Part shown: positions 17,276 through 25,139 of the stretch, in pieces
How the letters are laid out: each line of letters opens with the position of its first letter
How positions within the stretch are numbered: position 1 is the first letter of the stretch
Source: Paraburkholderia solisilvae
Lineage (GTDB): Bacteria > Pseudomonadota > Gammaproteobacteria > Burkholderiales > Burkholderiaceae
DNA: 64,000 nt
Reading direction: 5' to 3'
Assembly (NCBI RefSeq): GCF_902859875.1
Contig: NZ_CADIKF010000026.1
Span: 1 to 64,000, forward strand
Notes under the pieces: generated by a model
Told to the model about the DNA's origin: nothing
Seen by the model: only the letters and a program-made list of their open reading frames with translations
The model's database searches: none
Translations under genes and position numbers: made by a program

Positions 17276-18436
17276 TTAGCTGGCGCGAAGGGCCGCGAGC
17301 AGCCCTTCGACCGGTTGAAAACGAACGTCGAGTTCCGCGAGCAGCACGGCGTGCATGTCTGTGCGGAACGCGTCGAGCCAGGTGTCGGCGGACGGCGCGG
17401 CGACGGGTTGGTCATTGCGAGGCGGGGGGGCGGGGGGGACGGCTTGTATTTGCGCTTTCTGTTGCGCTGATGCTGTTGCTTGCGCTGGTGCTTCCTTTTG
17501 CGCTGCCGCTGCCGTTTGCGCTGCCGCTTCCGTTTGCGCTGCCGCTTCCGTTTGCGTCGCCGCTTCCGTTTGCGTCGCCGCTTCCGTTTGCGTCGCCGCT
17601 TCCGTTTGCGTCGCCGCTTCCGTTTGCGTCGCCGCTGCCGCGAGCGCCGTATCGCGCAGTCGTGTGAAGTGCGCTTCGAGCAGCGTCGGCACGGACGCAA
17701 GCACACTGCGCTCGCGGGCATCGAGCGCGCGCTCCATCGTCGCGTCGACGAGCGCGAGGCGTGCGTGACGCTCGCCGCGCGTAGCAAGCGTCGCCCGCAG
17801 ACGGCCGCGCAGTTCGCCAATGGCGGTTTCCATCGACTGCTGCAACGCCTGGTAGCGCTGACGGAACAGCGCGAAGTCTACGGTGGCGGCAATTGCGGCG
17901 TCCGCTTCGACGCGTGCTTCGACGCGCAGGCGCGTCGCGCCACCGCGTCTGCCCGCCGGTGCGCCGCCATACCGCCAGCTATTGATCGCATCGGTCAGCG
18001 TGGCGCGCGTGCGCGCGCACAGCGCCGCCTCGAGCGTGGCCGCAGTCGCGTCGCCGCGCATCGTCGGCGCAGCGGTAGCGGTGGTGGCGAGCGTTGTCGG
18101 CACAGCAGCTGCAGCGGTGGCAGCGGCGGGCGTCGTCGACACCGCAGTAGCCGCAGTGGCAGTGGCGAGCGTCGTCGGCGTAGCAGTGGCGGCTGCAGCA
18201 GTCGCGAGCGTCGTCGGCACCGCACCGGCGGCGGGCGCAGGCGCAACGGCGTCGAGCGCGCTGGACAACGCGATCGCGTCCGTCCAGCCGAGCCACTGGC
18301 TCAGACGGTCCGGCAACGAGACATCGGAAGCGGCCACGCTGGTCTGCGTGATGCGCGCCAGTACGCGGACCAGCGACGCGCCGCTGTATGGCGTGCGCTG
18401 CGGAAGCTGCACGGTTTCCTCGCGCAAAAACCGCAT
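17276..18436 (-). CDS. DUF3348 domain protein, first gene of the motor-like operon
   Basis: 386 residues, no TM or signal. The conserved N-terminus (TPYSGASLVRVLARIT, then LPDRLSQWLGWTDAIALS) is followed by an Ala/Thr/Val low-complexity block (about 65-125), a helical core (RATLTDAINSWRYG, FALFRQRYQALQQSMETAI, RHARLALVDATMERAL), a TQTEAA-type tandem repeat (about 266-311), and a conserved end (WLDAFRTDMHAVLLAELDVRFQPVEGLLAALRA). It fits DUF3348, function unknown. The helical core and acidic repeat suggest a cytoplasmic scaffold. Repeats in both low-complexity blocks could vary in number between strains. Confidence 0.8.
   Translation of the reverse strand: MRFLREETVQLPQRTPYSGASLVRVLARITQTSVAASDVSLPDRLSQWLGWTDAIALSSALDAVAPAPAAGAVPTTLATAAAATATPTTLATATAATAVSTTPAAATAAAAVPTTLATTATAAPTMRGDATAATLEAALCARTRATLTDAINSWRYGGAPAGRRGGATRLRVEARVEADAAIAATVDFALFRQRYQALQQSMETAIGELRGRLRATLATRGERHARLALVDATMERALDARERSVLASVPTLLEAHFTRLRDTALAAAATQTEAATQTEAATQTEAATQTEAATQTEAAAQTEAAAQTAAAAQKEAPAQATASAQQKAQIQAVPPAPPPRNDQPVAAPSADTWLDAFRTDMHAVLLAELDVRFQPVEGLLAALRAS
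17503..17640 (-). repeat. 18-bp in-frame tandem repeat in the DUF3348 gene
   Basis: Seven 18-bp units from 17503 to 17628 plus a 12-bp partial unit, with the plus-strand form TCGCCGCTTCCGTTTGCG or CTG in place of TCG. On the coding strand each unit adds six residues (TQTEAA or AQTEAA). Several units are identical, which indicates recent slippage. Because 18 is a multiple of three, copy-number change only alters linker length. Confidence 0.95.
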
Positions 18437-18689
18437 AGTTTACACGGCGACGGCCGCAAACCGGGCGATCGGCGACGGCATCGAGCGGGACACGAAGAAA
18501 GAATGCATTCGAGCGCCTTTCGAACGCCTCACGCGTCGATACTTCCAGAAGCACAGCGAGACCCGGCCGGATATCGAGTCAGTCGAGCAAGCTGGGCAAG
18601 CCCGGTCCGGTCTGGACAACCCGCAAAATCGTAAGTCACCCGGCACATGCCCTGTATCTGTCGTGGCGGCCGACCTCTACCGGCTCACC

Positions 18690-19436
18690 TCACAGAAATT
18701 TCACCGCGCCGCCGTTCAGCTCGTACATCGCGCCGACTATCCTGATCTGCCCTTTGCTTTCGAGATCAAGCAGAATCGGGCTGCCGCTGCGCACCGCCGC
18801 TACCGTTTGCTGAACATTGGACCGTGCAACAGCGTCAACAAAGGCGGCATTCTTGCTGCTCCGATCTCCGCTGTAGTCGGTCGCCTCGACCGCCGGTTTG
18901 ATCTTGTCGAGCAGCCCCGTCAGGTTGCCCAGTTGCACATTGTCGATGGCGCCCTTGATCGCACCGCACGCGGTATGGCCCATCACCAGCACCACTTTCG
19001 CGCCAGCCACCGCGCACGCAAACTCGAGGCTGCCGAGTATGTCCGGATTGGCGACATTGCCGGCGACGCGCGCATTGAATGTGTCGCCGATGCCCATGTC
19101 CAGGATGATCTCCGCGGGAGCGCGTGAATCGATGCAACTGAGAATAACGGCCGCGGGGTACTGGCCCGTCGCGCTCGCCCGCTTCTGCGCGAGAAAGTCG
19201 CGCGTTTGCATCTGCCCCGTGCGGAAACGCTCGTTTCCTTTTTTCATCATCGCGATGACCTCGTCGGGGGTGAGCGCATCGCGCTTCGCCTTCGTGAGCG
19301 CCGCCGCTTCGGCGACGGCTGCATCGAACCCGATTCCCGCAACGAACATCACGGTACCGCCCGCTGCTTTTAGCCACTTGCGGCGTCCGCTTTCCGTCGG
19401 ATGCTCCATCCTGCAGCAATGCCTGATCGTGCCCAT
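18690..19436 (-). CDS. Beta-class carbonic anhydrase with Tat signal
   Basis: 248 residues from the ATG at 19436, chosen for its AGGGAG ribosome site 6 bp upstream; an ATG at 19409 is possible. The twin-arginine motif GRRKWLKAAGG and a hydrophobic h-region (GTVMFVAGIGF) indicate Tat export to the periplasm. Zinc ligands of beta-carbonic anhydrases are present: Cys and Asp in ILSCIDSRAP, His and Cys in GHTACGAIKG. It interconverts CO2 and bicarbonate. Beta-class enzymes are mostly cytoplasmic, so folded export to the periplasm is notable. It stands alone, with no bicarbonate transporter next to it. Confidence 0.88.
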   Translation of the reverse strand: MGTIRHCCRMEHPTESGRRKWLKAAGGTVMFVAGIGFDAAVAEAAALTKAKRDALTPDEVIAMMKKGNERFRTGQMQTRDFLAQKRASATGQYPAAVILSCIDSRAPAEIILDMGIGDTFNARVAGNVANPDILGSLEFACAVAGAKVVLVMGHTACGAIKGAIDNVQLGNLTGLLDKIKPAVEATDYSGDRSSKNAAFVDAVARSNVQQTVAAVRSGSPILLDLESKGQIRIVGAMYELNGGAVKFL

Positions 19437-19684
19437 CGCGCGCTCCCTGGAGTCAACACGGACTCCTGCACGATCCAGCTTATTCGGCATCCAGCGATTT
19501 GAACATTGACCTTTGGTCCATCACGTGAACGATACGTAACGTCATGTCGATGATGCGAGGCGCAAGATACGCGCGCGTCTGTGTTCGGTGATAAGGACGC
19601 ACGGAACACGCGCTCGCGGAAATCACGATGGCTGTGCGCTACGCCGCTGTGCCATTGCAATGCATCGCGCGTGGCTTGATCGCC

Positions 19685-19831
19685 TCAGCGGTCGATCTCC
19701 GCCATATGCATGCGCCGTTCGAGCTCGCCCATGTCGCCAGCGGACGCGAGGTATGCGTCACGACGGCTGTGTTCCGCACGGTCAAGCGCCTTTCTCATCA
19801 GCGGATACAGATAGATAAACAGGATCAACAT
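19685..19831 (-). CDS. DUF3563-like 48-residue miniprotein
   Basis: ATG at 19831 with GGAG 8 bp upstream; stop TGA at 19685-19687. The product starts with a hydrophobic stretch (MLILFIYLYPLMRKALDRAE) followed by SRRDAYLASAGDMGELERRM, then HMAEIDR. The pattern (R)RDAYLA...DL.ELE.RM is that of DUF3563 small proteins common in Burkholderiaceae, whose function is unknown. The length matches the family. It is a stand-alone gene between carbonic anhydrase and a glycosidase. Confidence 0.75.
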   Translation of the reverse strand: MLILFIYLYPLMRKALDRAEHSRRDAYLASAGDMGELERRMHMAEIDR

Positions 19832-20343
19832 GACGTGCTCCGGTCAGCGGTCTGGTCGATGGCATATCGGCCCGAACGGGGCGCGATACATGGGTTCCAG
19901 GCGTGCATCCGGTGCAGTGCATCCGGGGCGATCGATGGCGGGTCGTGCGACGGCTGGGAGCGACTTCTGACGCAGAGTCTGTGCCATATCGCGACAAGCC
20001 TTGTCCAGCGGGCGTTTCAGCGGTCGGCGACGGGTCTGGAGCGGAGCAGTGTTGCCGTCTGCCCGACGCAGTGCCGAGCGAAAGTCGGGCCGCGCCCGAC
20101 ACGTATTCCGCATTGCGTCGCGCCGTCCGACCGTCGCGCGACCGCGCGATCCGTTTGTTCTGTCGTAGCGAGCGCATCGTCCGCCGCGATACGGAAACAA
20201 CAGACAGTTCGCTCGACCTTCGCGACGCGCGGTGCTCATCATCGTGTTGCCTTGCTACGTGCCGCCTCCTACATTGTCAAAGTATCCACGGGACGTTCCT
20301 CAATTCGCCGTATCCGAGTCCATGCGCCGTTACGGAGGCAAGC
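19832..20343. other. 512-bp intergenic region, no gene recognised
   Basis: Open frames run through it on both strands but have Cys/Arg/Ser-rich, low-complexity products without start signals or recognisable domains. It should carry the promoters for the DUF3563 gene (minus) and the glycosidase gene (plus). The only clear element is the GGAGG ribosome site at about 20334-20338 for the ATG at 20344. Confidence 0.5.
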
Positions 20344-23082
20344 ATGTGTCCTGTTATCGTCGATGTCGCCGAACAAAAACGCCTGAACGACGCGCGTACC
20401 GCGCAAATTCCGTGGAAGAAGTGGGGGCCGTACCTCAGCGAACGACAGTGGGGAACGGTCCGCGAGGACTACAGCGAAAACGGCGACGCCTGGAACTACT
20501 TCACCCATGACCATTCCCGCTCGCGCGCCTACCGGTGGGGCGAGGACGGGCTCGGCGGACTATGCGACGACCAGCAGCAGTTGTGCTTCGCGCTCGCACT
20601 CTGGAACGGGCGCGACGCAATCCTGAAGGAACGGCTGTTCGGCCTGACCAATAGCGAGGGCAATCATGGCGAGGACGTGAAGGAGTATTACTTCTACGTC
20701 GACAGCACGCCCACGCACTCGTACATGAAGTATCTGTACAAGTATCCGCAGCAGGCGTTTCCATACCGGGATCTGGTCGAAATCAACCGGCAACGATCGC
20801 GGGAAGAACTCGAGTACGAACTGCTCGATACCGGCGTTTTCGATGACGACCGGTATTTCGACGTGTTCGTCGAATACGCGAAGGCGAGTCCGGAAGACAT
20901 CTTCGTGCGCGTTTCCATCCACAATCGCGCGCGCGAAGCGGCACAACTGCGGGTCCTGCCCACGCTGTGGTTTCGCAATACCTGGTCGTGGGGCCACGAT
21001 GACCGCAGGCCGTCGCTATGCGAGGCGGCTCAAGATGTCATTCGTGCGACGCATCCTGAGTTAGGCGAGTACTGGCTTTACTGCGACGGCGCAACGGAAC
21101 TGCTCTTCACGGAAAACGAAAGCAATGCACAGCGTCTGTGGAATCAACCGAATGCTTCGCCCTATGTGAAGGACGCATTTCATGCGTACGTCATTGCGGG
21201 GCAGCGCGACGCGGTGAACCCCGCGCGGAGCGGAACCAAGGCCGCAGCGCATTACGTGTGCGACGTACCCGGCGGCGGCAGCGCGACCCTCCGGTTACGC
21301 CTGACCGCAGTCGAGCAAGGCCACCGTGCCTTCGACGATTTCGACCAAACCTTCAACAGCCGCATCGCGGATGCGAACGCGTTCTACGAACGCATTGCTC
21401 CCAAGACGCTGACCGAAGACCAGCGGCGCGTGCACCGTCAGGCTTTGGCCGGCATGTTGTGGGGCAAGCAGTACTACTACTTCGATCTCGAATGGTGGCT
21501 GCGCGAGCACCGCAGTCATCCGTTGCTCGAAGCCGCGCGGCGCGATGTGCGTAATGCCGAGTGGTTCCACATGCTCAATGCCGACGTGATCTCGATGCCG
21601 GACAAGTGGGAGTACCCGTGGTACGCGGCCTGGGACCTGGCCTTTCATACGATCGCGCTGGCGCTTGTCGATTTCGATTTCGCCAAGGAGCAGTTGCTGC
21701 TGATGCTGCGCACGCTGTACCTCCATCCGAGCGGCCAGATCCCCGCTTACGAGTGGAACTTCAGCGACGTCAATCCGCCCGTGCATGCGGCCGCCACGCT
21801 TTGGCTCTACAAGTATGAGAAAGCGCTGGGGCGCGCGGACCCGCGTTTTCTCGAGCGCTCGTTTCACGGGTTGATGCTCAATTTCAACTGGTGGGTGAAC
21901 CGCAAGGACCCATCGGGCCGCAACGTCTTCGCGGGCGGCTTTCTGGGGCTGGACAACATCGGGATATTCGATCGCAGCGCGCAGCTTCCGACCGGTGGAT
22001 CGCTCGAGCAGGCGGACGGCACCGCGTGGATGGCGTTTTATTGCCAGACCATGCTGGAGATGGCCATCATCCTGACCGAGTACGACCCGATGTACGAGGA
22101 GATCGCGTTCAAGTTCGTCCAGCACTTCATGTGGATTGCGTACGCGATGGACCGGCGCGGCCATCATCCGGACGAGATGTGGGACGACCAGGACGGATTT
22201 TTCTATGATCTGCTGCGCCTGCCCGACGGCCAGACCATGCGCCTGAAGGTGAGGTCGATGGTAGGCTTGCTGCCGCTGTGCGCGTCGACGGTTTTCGAAG
22301 CCGATCCTCTGTCGCGCTGTCCGAAACTGATCGCGATGATCGCGCAATTCCGCAAGCGTTACCCTGAGCTGCTCGCCCATGTGGCGCCGACCGACGACGG
22401 CTTTATCGGCCATCGCGAACGCAGGCTGCTGTCGATCCTCAACCGCCGCAAACTCGAGCGCGTACTCGGCTACCTGCTCGATGAGAACGAATTCCTCGGA
22501 CCGCACGGCATCCGTTCGCTGTCGCGCTATCACCTCGACCATCCGTACGTGATCCAGGTCGGCGGGCAGGAATATAAGGTGCAGTATCTGCCCGCTGAAT
22601 CGAATACCGGGATGTTCGGTGGAAACTCCAACTGGCGCGGTCCGGTGTGGATGCCGGTCAATCTGCTGATTGTCAGGGCGCTGATGAATCTCTACGGTTT
22701 TTTCGGCGATGAATTCAAGGTGCAGTGCCCGACCGGGTCGGGGCCGCATATGACGCTGTTCGAGGTCGCGCAGGAAATCGTCCGCCGGCTGACGGGTACA
22801 TTCCTGCGCGATGCGGATGGCAAGCGCCCCGTCTACGGCGGGACCGGCAAGTTCCAGGACGATCCGCACTGGCGTGACCTGATCCTGTTCTACGAGTACT
22901 TCCACGGCGATAACGGCGCCGGGCTCGGCGCCAGTCACCAGACCGGCTGGTCGGGTCTCGTTGCGCCGCTGCTGGATCTGTTCGGACGCATCGACGCGCA
23001 AGACGTGCTGGCGAGCGACCGCTGGCGTGTGATGGCCGCCGTCGCCGGGCACATGGACGAAGTACAGATGGATGGCAGGTGA
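20344..23082 (+). CDS. GH63/MGH1-like glycoside hydrolase
   Basis: 912 residues from ATG 20344, which has GGAGG five bases upstream; the frame is open further upstream but that extension has no family resemblance. The product is cytoplasmic (no signal). The (alpha/alpha)6-barrel family blocks are visible: NYFTHDHSRSRAYRWGEDG, FGLTNSEGNHGEDVKEYYFY, the catalytic-region WYAAWDLAFHTIAL, AYEWNFSDVNPPVHA and NSNWRGPVWMPVNLLIVRAL. Such proteins cleave alpha-glucosides, mannosylglycerate or glucosylglycerate. The substrate is not defined and there is no carbohydrate operon around it. Confidence 0.85.
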   Translation: MCPVIVDVAEQKRLNDARTAQIPWKKWGPYLSERQWGTVREDYSENGDAWNYFTHDHSRSRAYRWGEDGLGGLCDDQQQLCFALALWNGRDAILKERLFGLTNSEGNHGEDVKEYYFYVDSTPTHSYMKYLYKYPQQAFPYRDLVEINRQRSREELEYELLDTGVFDDDRYFDVFVEYAKASPEDIFVRVSIHNRAREAAQLRVLPTLWFRNTWSWGHDDRRPSLCEAAQDVIRATHPELGEYWLYCDGATELLFTENESNAQRLWNQPNASPYVKDAFHAYVIAGQRDAVNPARSGTKAAAHYVCDVPGGGSATLRLRLTAVEQGHRAFDDFDQTFNSRIADANAFYERIAPKTLTEDQRRVHRQALAGMLWGKQYYYFDLEWWLREHRSHPLLEAARRDVRNAEWFHMLNADVISMPDKWEYPWYAAWDLAFHTIALALVDFDFAKEQLLLMLRTLYLHPSGQIPAYEWNFSDVNPPVHAAATLWLYKYEKALGRADPRFLERSFHGLMLNFNWWVNRKDPSGRNVFAGGFLGLDNIGIFDRSAQLPTGGSLEQADGTAWMAFYCQTMLEMAIILTEYDPMYEEIAFKFVQHFMWIAYAMDRRGHHPDEMWDDQDGFFYDLLRLPDGQTMRLKVRSMVGLLPLCASTVFEADPLSRCPKLIAMIAQFRKRYPELLAHVAPTDDGFIGHRERRLLSILNRRKLERVLGYLLDENEFLGPHGIRSLSRYHLDHPYVIQVGGQEYKVQYLPAESNTGMFGGNSNWRGPVWMPVNLLIVRALMNLYGFFGDEFKVQCPTGSGPHMTLFEVAQEIVRRLTGTFLRDADGKRPVYGGTGKFQDDPHWRDLILFYEYFHGDNGAGLGASHQTGWSGLVAPLLDLFGRIDAQDVLASDRWRVMAAVAGHMDEVQMDGR

Positions 23083-23187
23083 CGAAGGCGGGTTGTCGTC
23101 TGGCGCCCGGCTGGATCTCATCTCACTGGCGCCGGCCTCGAACGGAACGCCGCGACATAGCACGACACGAGCGACGACGATGACGGG

Positions 23188-23440
23188 TCAGCCAAGAAAC
23201 GCGCCGCCGTTCGCGTGCATCACCTGACCTGTCAGATAGCGCGCGTTGTCGCTGCAGAGAAAGCCGACGAGGCTCGCCACTTCTTCCGGACGCGATCGCC
23301 GCCAGCTTTCCGAATGCGCGTTCGGTCTTCGGCGATCGGCTCGCCAGCGTCACGCGTGGACTCGGCATTTACGCGCAGAATCTGTTCGGTCCAGGCGACT
23401 GAGTGACCGTTTGCACTGACAGGGACGCCCGATGCAAACA
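23188..23440 (-). pseudogene. Decayed short-chain dehydrogenase/reductase (SDR) gene
   Basis: The minus strand contains the end of an SDR in one frame: PEEVASLVGFLCSDNARYLTGQVMHANGG ending FLG at the stop 23188-23190. Upstream, in two other frames, are a beta-strand-plus-Ser block LVFASGVPVSANG and a VNA-like piece (RVNAES / SPRVTLASRSP). The active-site Tyr-x3-Lys region and the whole N-terminal NAD-binding half are missing. This is a frameshifted and deleted remnant adjacent to the FUSC gene. Confidence 0.7.
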
Positions 23441-24040
23441 CTAGCGTTGCCGACCGCGCAGCCGGACGCGATGCTGGACTTGCGCGAAAAGCCAACTGAC
23501 AAACAGCGTGGACAGCGTGCCGATGATCACCTGCACGAGCCTGAACAGCGGCACGTCCCACAGCGGCCCTTGCATCGGCACGAGCAGCACGATCGTCGCG
23601 GTGATCGCGCCGAGGCGCGCCGCGCTGCCGACGTTCACGCACCAGCACGCGATAATCACCGCGGCAACCGTCGTCGCATAGCCGAGCAGCTCATGTGTGC
23701 CCGCGCCAAGCGATGCGCCGACGAAGCCGAACACGCCCCCCGCCATCGCGCCGATAAACTGGTCGCGCGACAGGTTGCGGGTATCCGCGTACGTATGCTG
23801 CGTGACGGCAATCGCGGTGATCGCGGCCCAGAACGCCTGTTGTGTATGCAGCGCGATCGCGACACCGTACGCGAGACACGCGCCACATACCGCTTGCAGC
23901 GCCACGAGGCACCCCTCGGCGACGCGCTCGCGAAACGGCTGGTTTTTCAGCAGGCCGACCAGCACGTCGGCGGCCCGGGCTCGCGCCTCATGGCGTGTTT
24001 CGCTGATATCGGTCATCGTTGCGTTCTTGTCGTCGGTCAT
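23441..24040 (-). CDS. FUSC-family membrane protein (short)
   Basis: 199 residues from ATG 24040 (GGAAG upstream); an in-frame extension to 24115 lacks family resemblance. After a charged N-terminus (DISETRHEARARAADVLVGL) come about five to six TM helices: VALQAVCGACLAYGVAIAL, AFWAAITAIAVTQHTYAD, FIGAMAGGVFGFVGASLG, YATTVAAVIIACWCVNVG, ARLGAITATIVLLVP and VIIGTLSTLFVSWLF. This is the fusaric-acid-resistance-like module. Full exporters are two to three times longer and carry two such modules, so this is a single-module member whose transport role is uncertain. Confidence 0.75.
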   Translation of the reverse strand: MTDDKNATMTDISETRHEARARAADVLVGLLKNQPFRERVAEGCLVALQAVCGACLAYGVAIALHTQQAFWAAITAIAVTQHTYADTRNLSRDQFIGAMAGGVFGFVGASLGAGTHELLGYATTVAAVIIACWCVNVGSAARLGAITATIVLLVPMQGPLWDVPLFRLVQVIIGTLSTLFVSWLFAQVQHRVRLRGRQR

Positions 24041-24162
24041 AGGCGGCTTCCGGATGCGCGGTGCGGCGCTGATGCCGGATGATTGCGCAAGCGCCTGCAC
24101 TTCATTATGCGGCAACGGATCGGCGCTCTGCCCTGACGTTCAGAGAACATTCCCGGTGCGTA

Positions 24163-24414
24163 TCAACTCCAGTGGGCCTTAGCGGCAGCAGCGGCCTTAT
24201 CCGATCGGAGATCGAGACGCGCATAAACGACCGCCGGCTTCGCGTCCGGAATAATCGTGTTCGCACCGAAGTACGGAACGCAAAAGCCAGGCGGCCCGAC
24301 ACAGTCCCCAGGGCCATTCGGCTGTCCATGCAGACTGGCGCAACTAGCCAGGGCCATCGCTGCCGCAGCGTAGAAAGCCGTCCGCAATGTTATGCATATG
24401 ATGCATCGTTTCAT
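24163..24414 (-). CDS. Small putative lipoprotein
   Basis: 83 residues from ATG 24414. The N-terminus (MKRCIICITLRTAFYAAAAM) and lipobox-like ALASC (Cys25) suggest a lipoprotein signal. The short mature part contains GPGDCVGPPGFCVPYFG with a Cys pair and ends KAAAAAKAHWS. No family recognised. The ribosome site (AGGA) is ten bases upstream, a little far. It follows the DUF4148 gene on the same strand by 82 bp, so co-transcription is possible. Confidence 0.55.
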   Translation of the reverse strand: MKRCIICITLRTAFYAAAAMALASCASLHGQPNGPGDCVGPPGFCVPYFGANTIIPDAKPAVVYARLDLRSDKAAAAAKAHWS

Positions 24415-24496
24415 TTCAATGCACGTCCTTGAATGCACGACCGGCGAATGCCATGCGTCGCGCTGTATGGGTGTTGATTTGCTTCGATATCCTGAT

Positions 24497-24769
24497 CTAG
24501 TGGTGCGCGTAGACCGTGCGATCGAGATAGCTGATCTGGCCGTCCTGTTGCGCATGCACCAGATCCTGATAAACCTGCGCCCGTGTCTCGCTGCTCGTTG
24601 CATCGGGCTGCCAGTTGCCGGACTGGTTCGCCGGCGGCTGCGTGGTTGGTGTGTTCTGGCTCGACGTAAACGGTGCGCCGGCGGAGAGATCCTCCGCGTG
24701 CGCATACGACGGCAAGGCTGCGCCCATGGCGAGACACGCGGCGACTAACGCGCTGAAACACGCATTCAT
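24497..24769 (-). CDS. DUF4148 domain-containing secreted protein
   Basis: 90 residues from ATG 24769, preceded by AGGAGG seven bases upstream. Signal peptide MNACFSALVAACLAMGAALP with cleavage near AHA-ED. The mature part is Pro/Gln/Thr-rich and ends with TRAQVYQDLVHAQQDGQISY and LDRTVYAHH, matching the short DUF4148 motif (TR.QV...L..A...G). These small periplasmic proteins are abundant in Burkholderiaceae and have no assigned function. Confidence 0.75.
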   Translation of the reverse strand: MNACFSALVAACLAMGAALPSYAHAEDLSAGAPFTSSQNTPTTQPPANQSGNWQPDATSSETRAQVYQDLVHAQQDGQISYLDRTVYAHH

Positions 24770-24953
24770 TCTGAAGCCTCCTATTCGGGAATCCCGATCA
24801 GTCACATCCACAGGCCGCTGCACAACGCAAGCGAGCAGGAGCCCGTGCAAACAAGCATAGTGATGTGAGGCTTCATTTCCGCGAGCAGAAACATGAAGAG
24901 AAATTTAAGTTCATCTGATCTCGCGTTGCGACGCTTCACCGGTTCTGAAGGCG

Positions 24954-24986
24954 AAAAAAAGCCCCGCGAGCTTGCACTCGCGGGGC
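24954..24986 (-). terminator. Rho-independent terminator downstream of the orphan livK-like gene
   Basis: Ten-bp perfect stem GCCCCGCGAG (24961-24970) / CTCGCGGGGC (24977-24986), loop CTTGCA. Seven A at 24954-24960 provide the T-run on the minus strand. It lies about 150 bp downstream of the stop at 25140. Confidence 0.85.
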
Positions 24987-25045
24987 TTGCCTTGACTGAT
25001 TAAGTGTTGCTGATGCGGATGTTGCTGCGGCTGCCTGATCTTATT

Positions 25046-25081
25046 GACCCGTTTATCGACCCGTTTATCGACCCGTTTATC
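25046..25081. repeat. 12-bp x3 direct repeat
   Basis: Three exact copies of GACCCGTTTATC at 25046-25057, 25058-25069 and 25070-25081, followed by a degenerate GAAGCGTTT. It lies between the orphan binding-protein gene and its terminator, in transcribed untranslated DNA. Confidence 0.9.
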
Positions 25082-25139
25082 GAAGCGTTTGCCAAAACGC
25101 GCCGACGCGAAAAAACCCAGCCACCGCGCCCAGCACGGC

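Noticed and set aside
13809..18436. Complete Zorya defence system
   Set aside because: Only ZorA/ZorB-like proteins are present. No ZorC, ZorD helicase or ZorE nuclease, and the neighbours are housekeeping-type genes.
19903..20343. N-terminal extension of the glycosidase gene
   Set aside because: The upstream part of the frame has atypical Cys/Arg/Ser composition, and the ATG at 20344 has a strong GGAGG site and begins the conserved domain.
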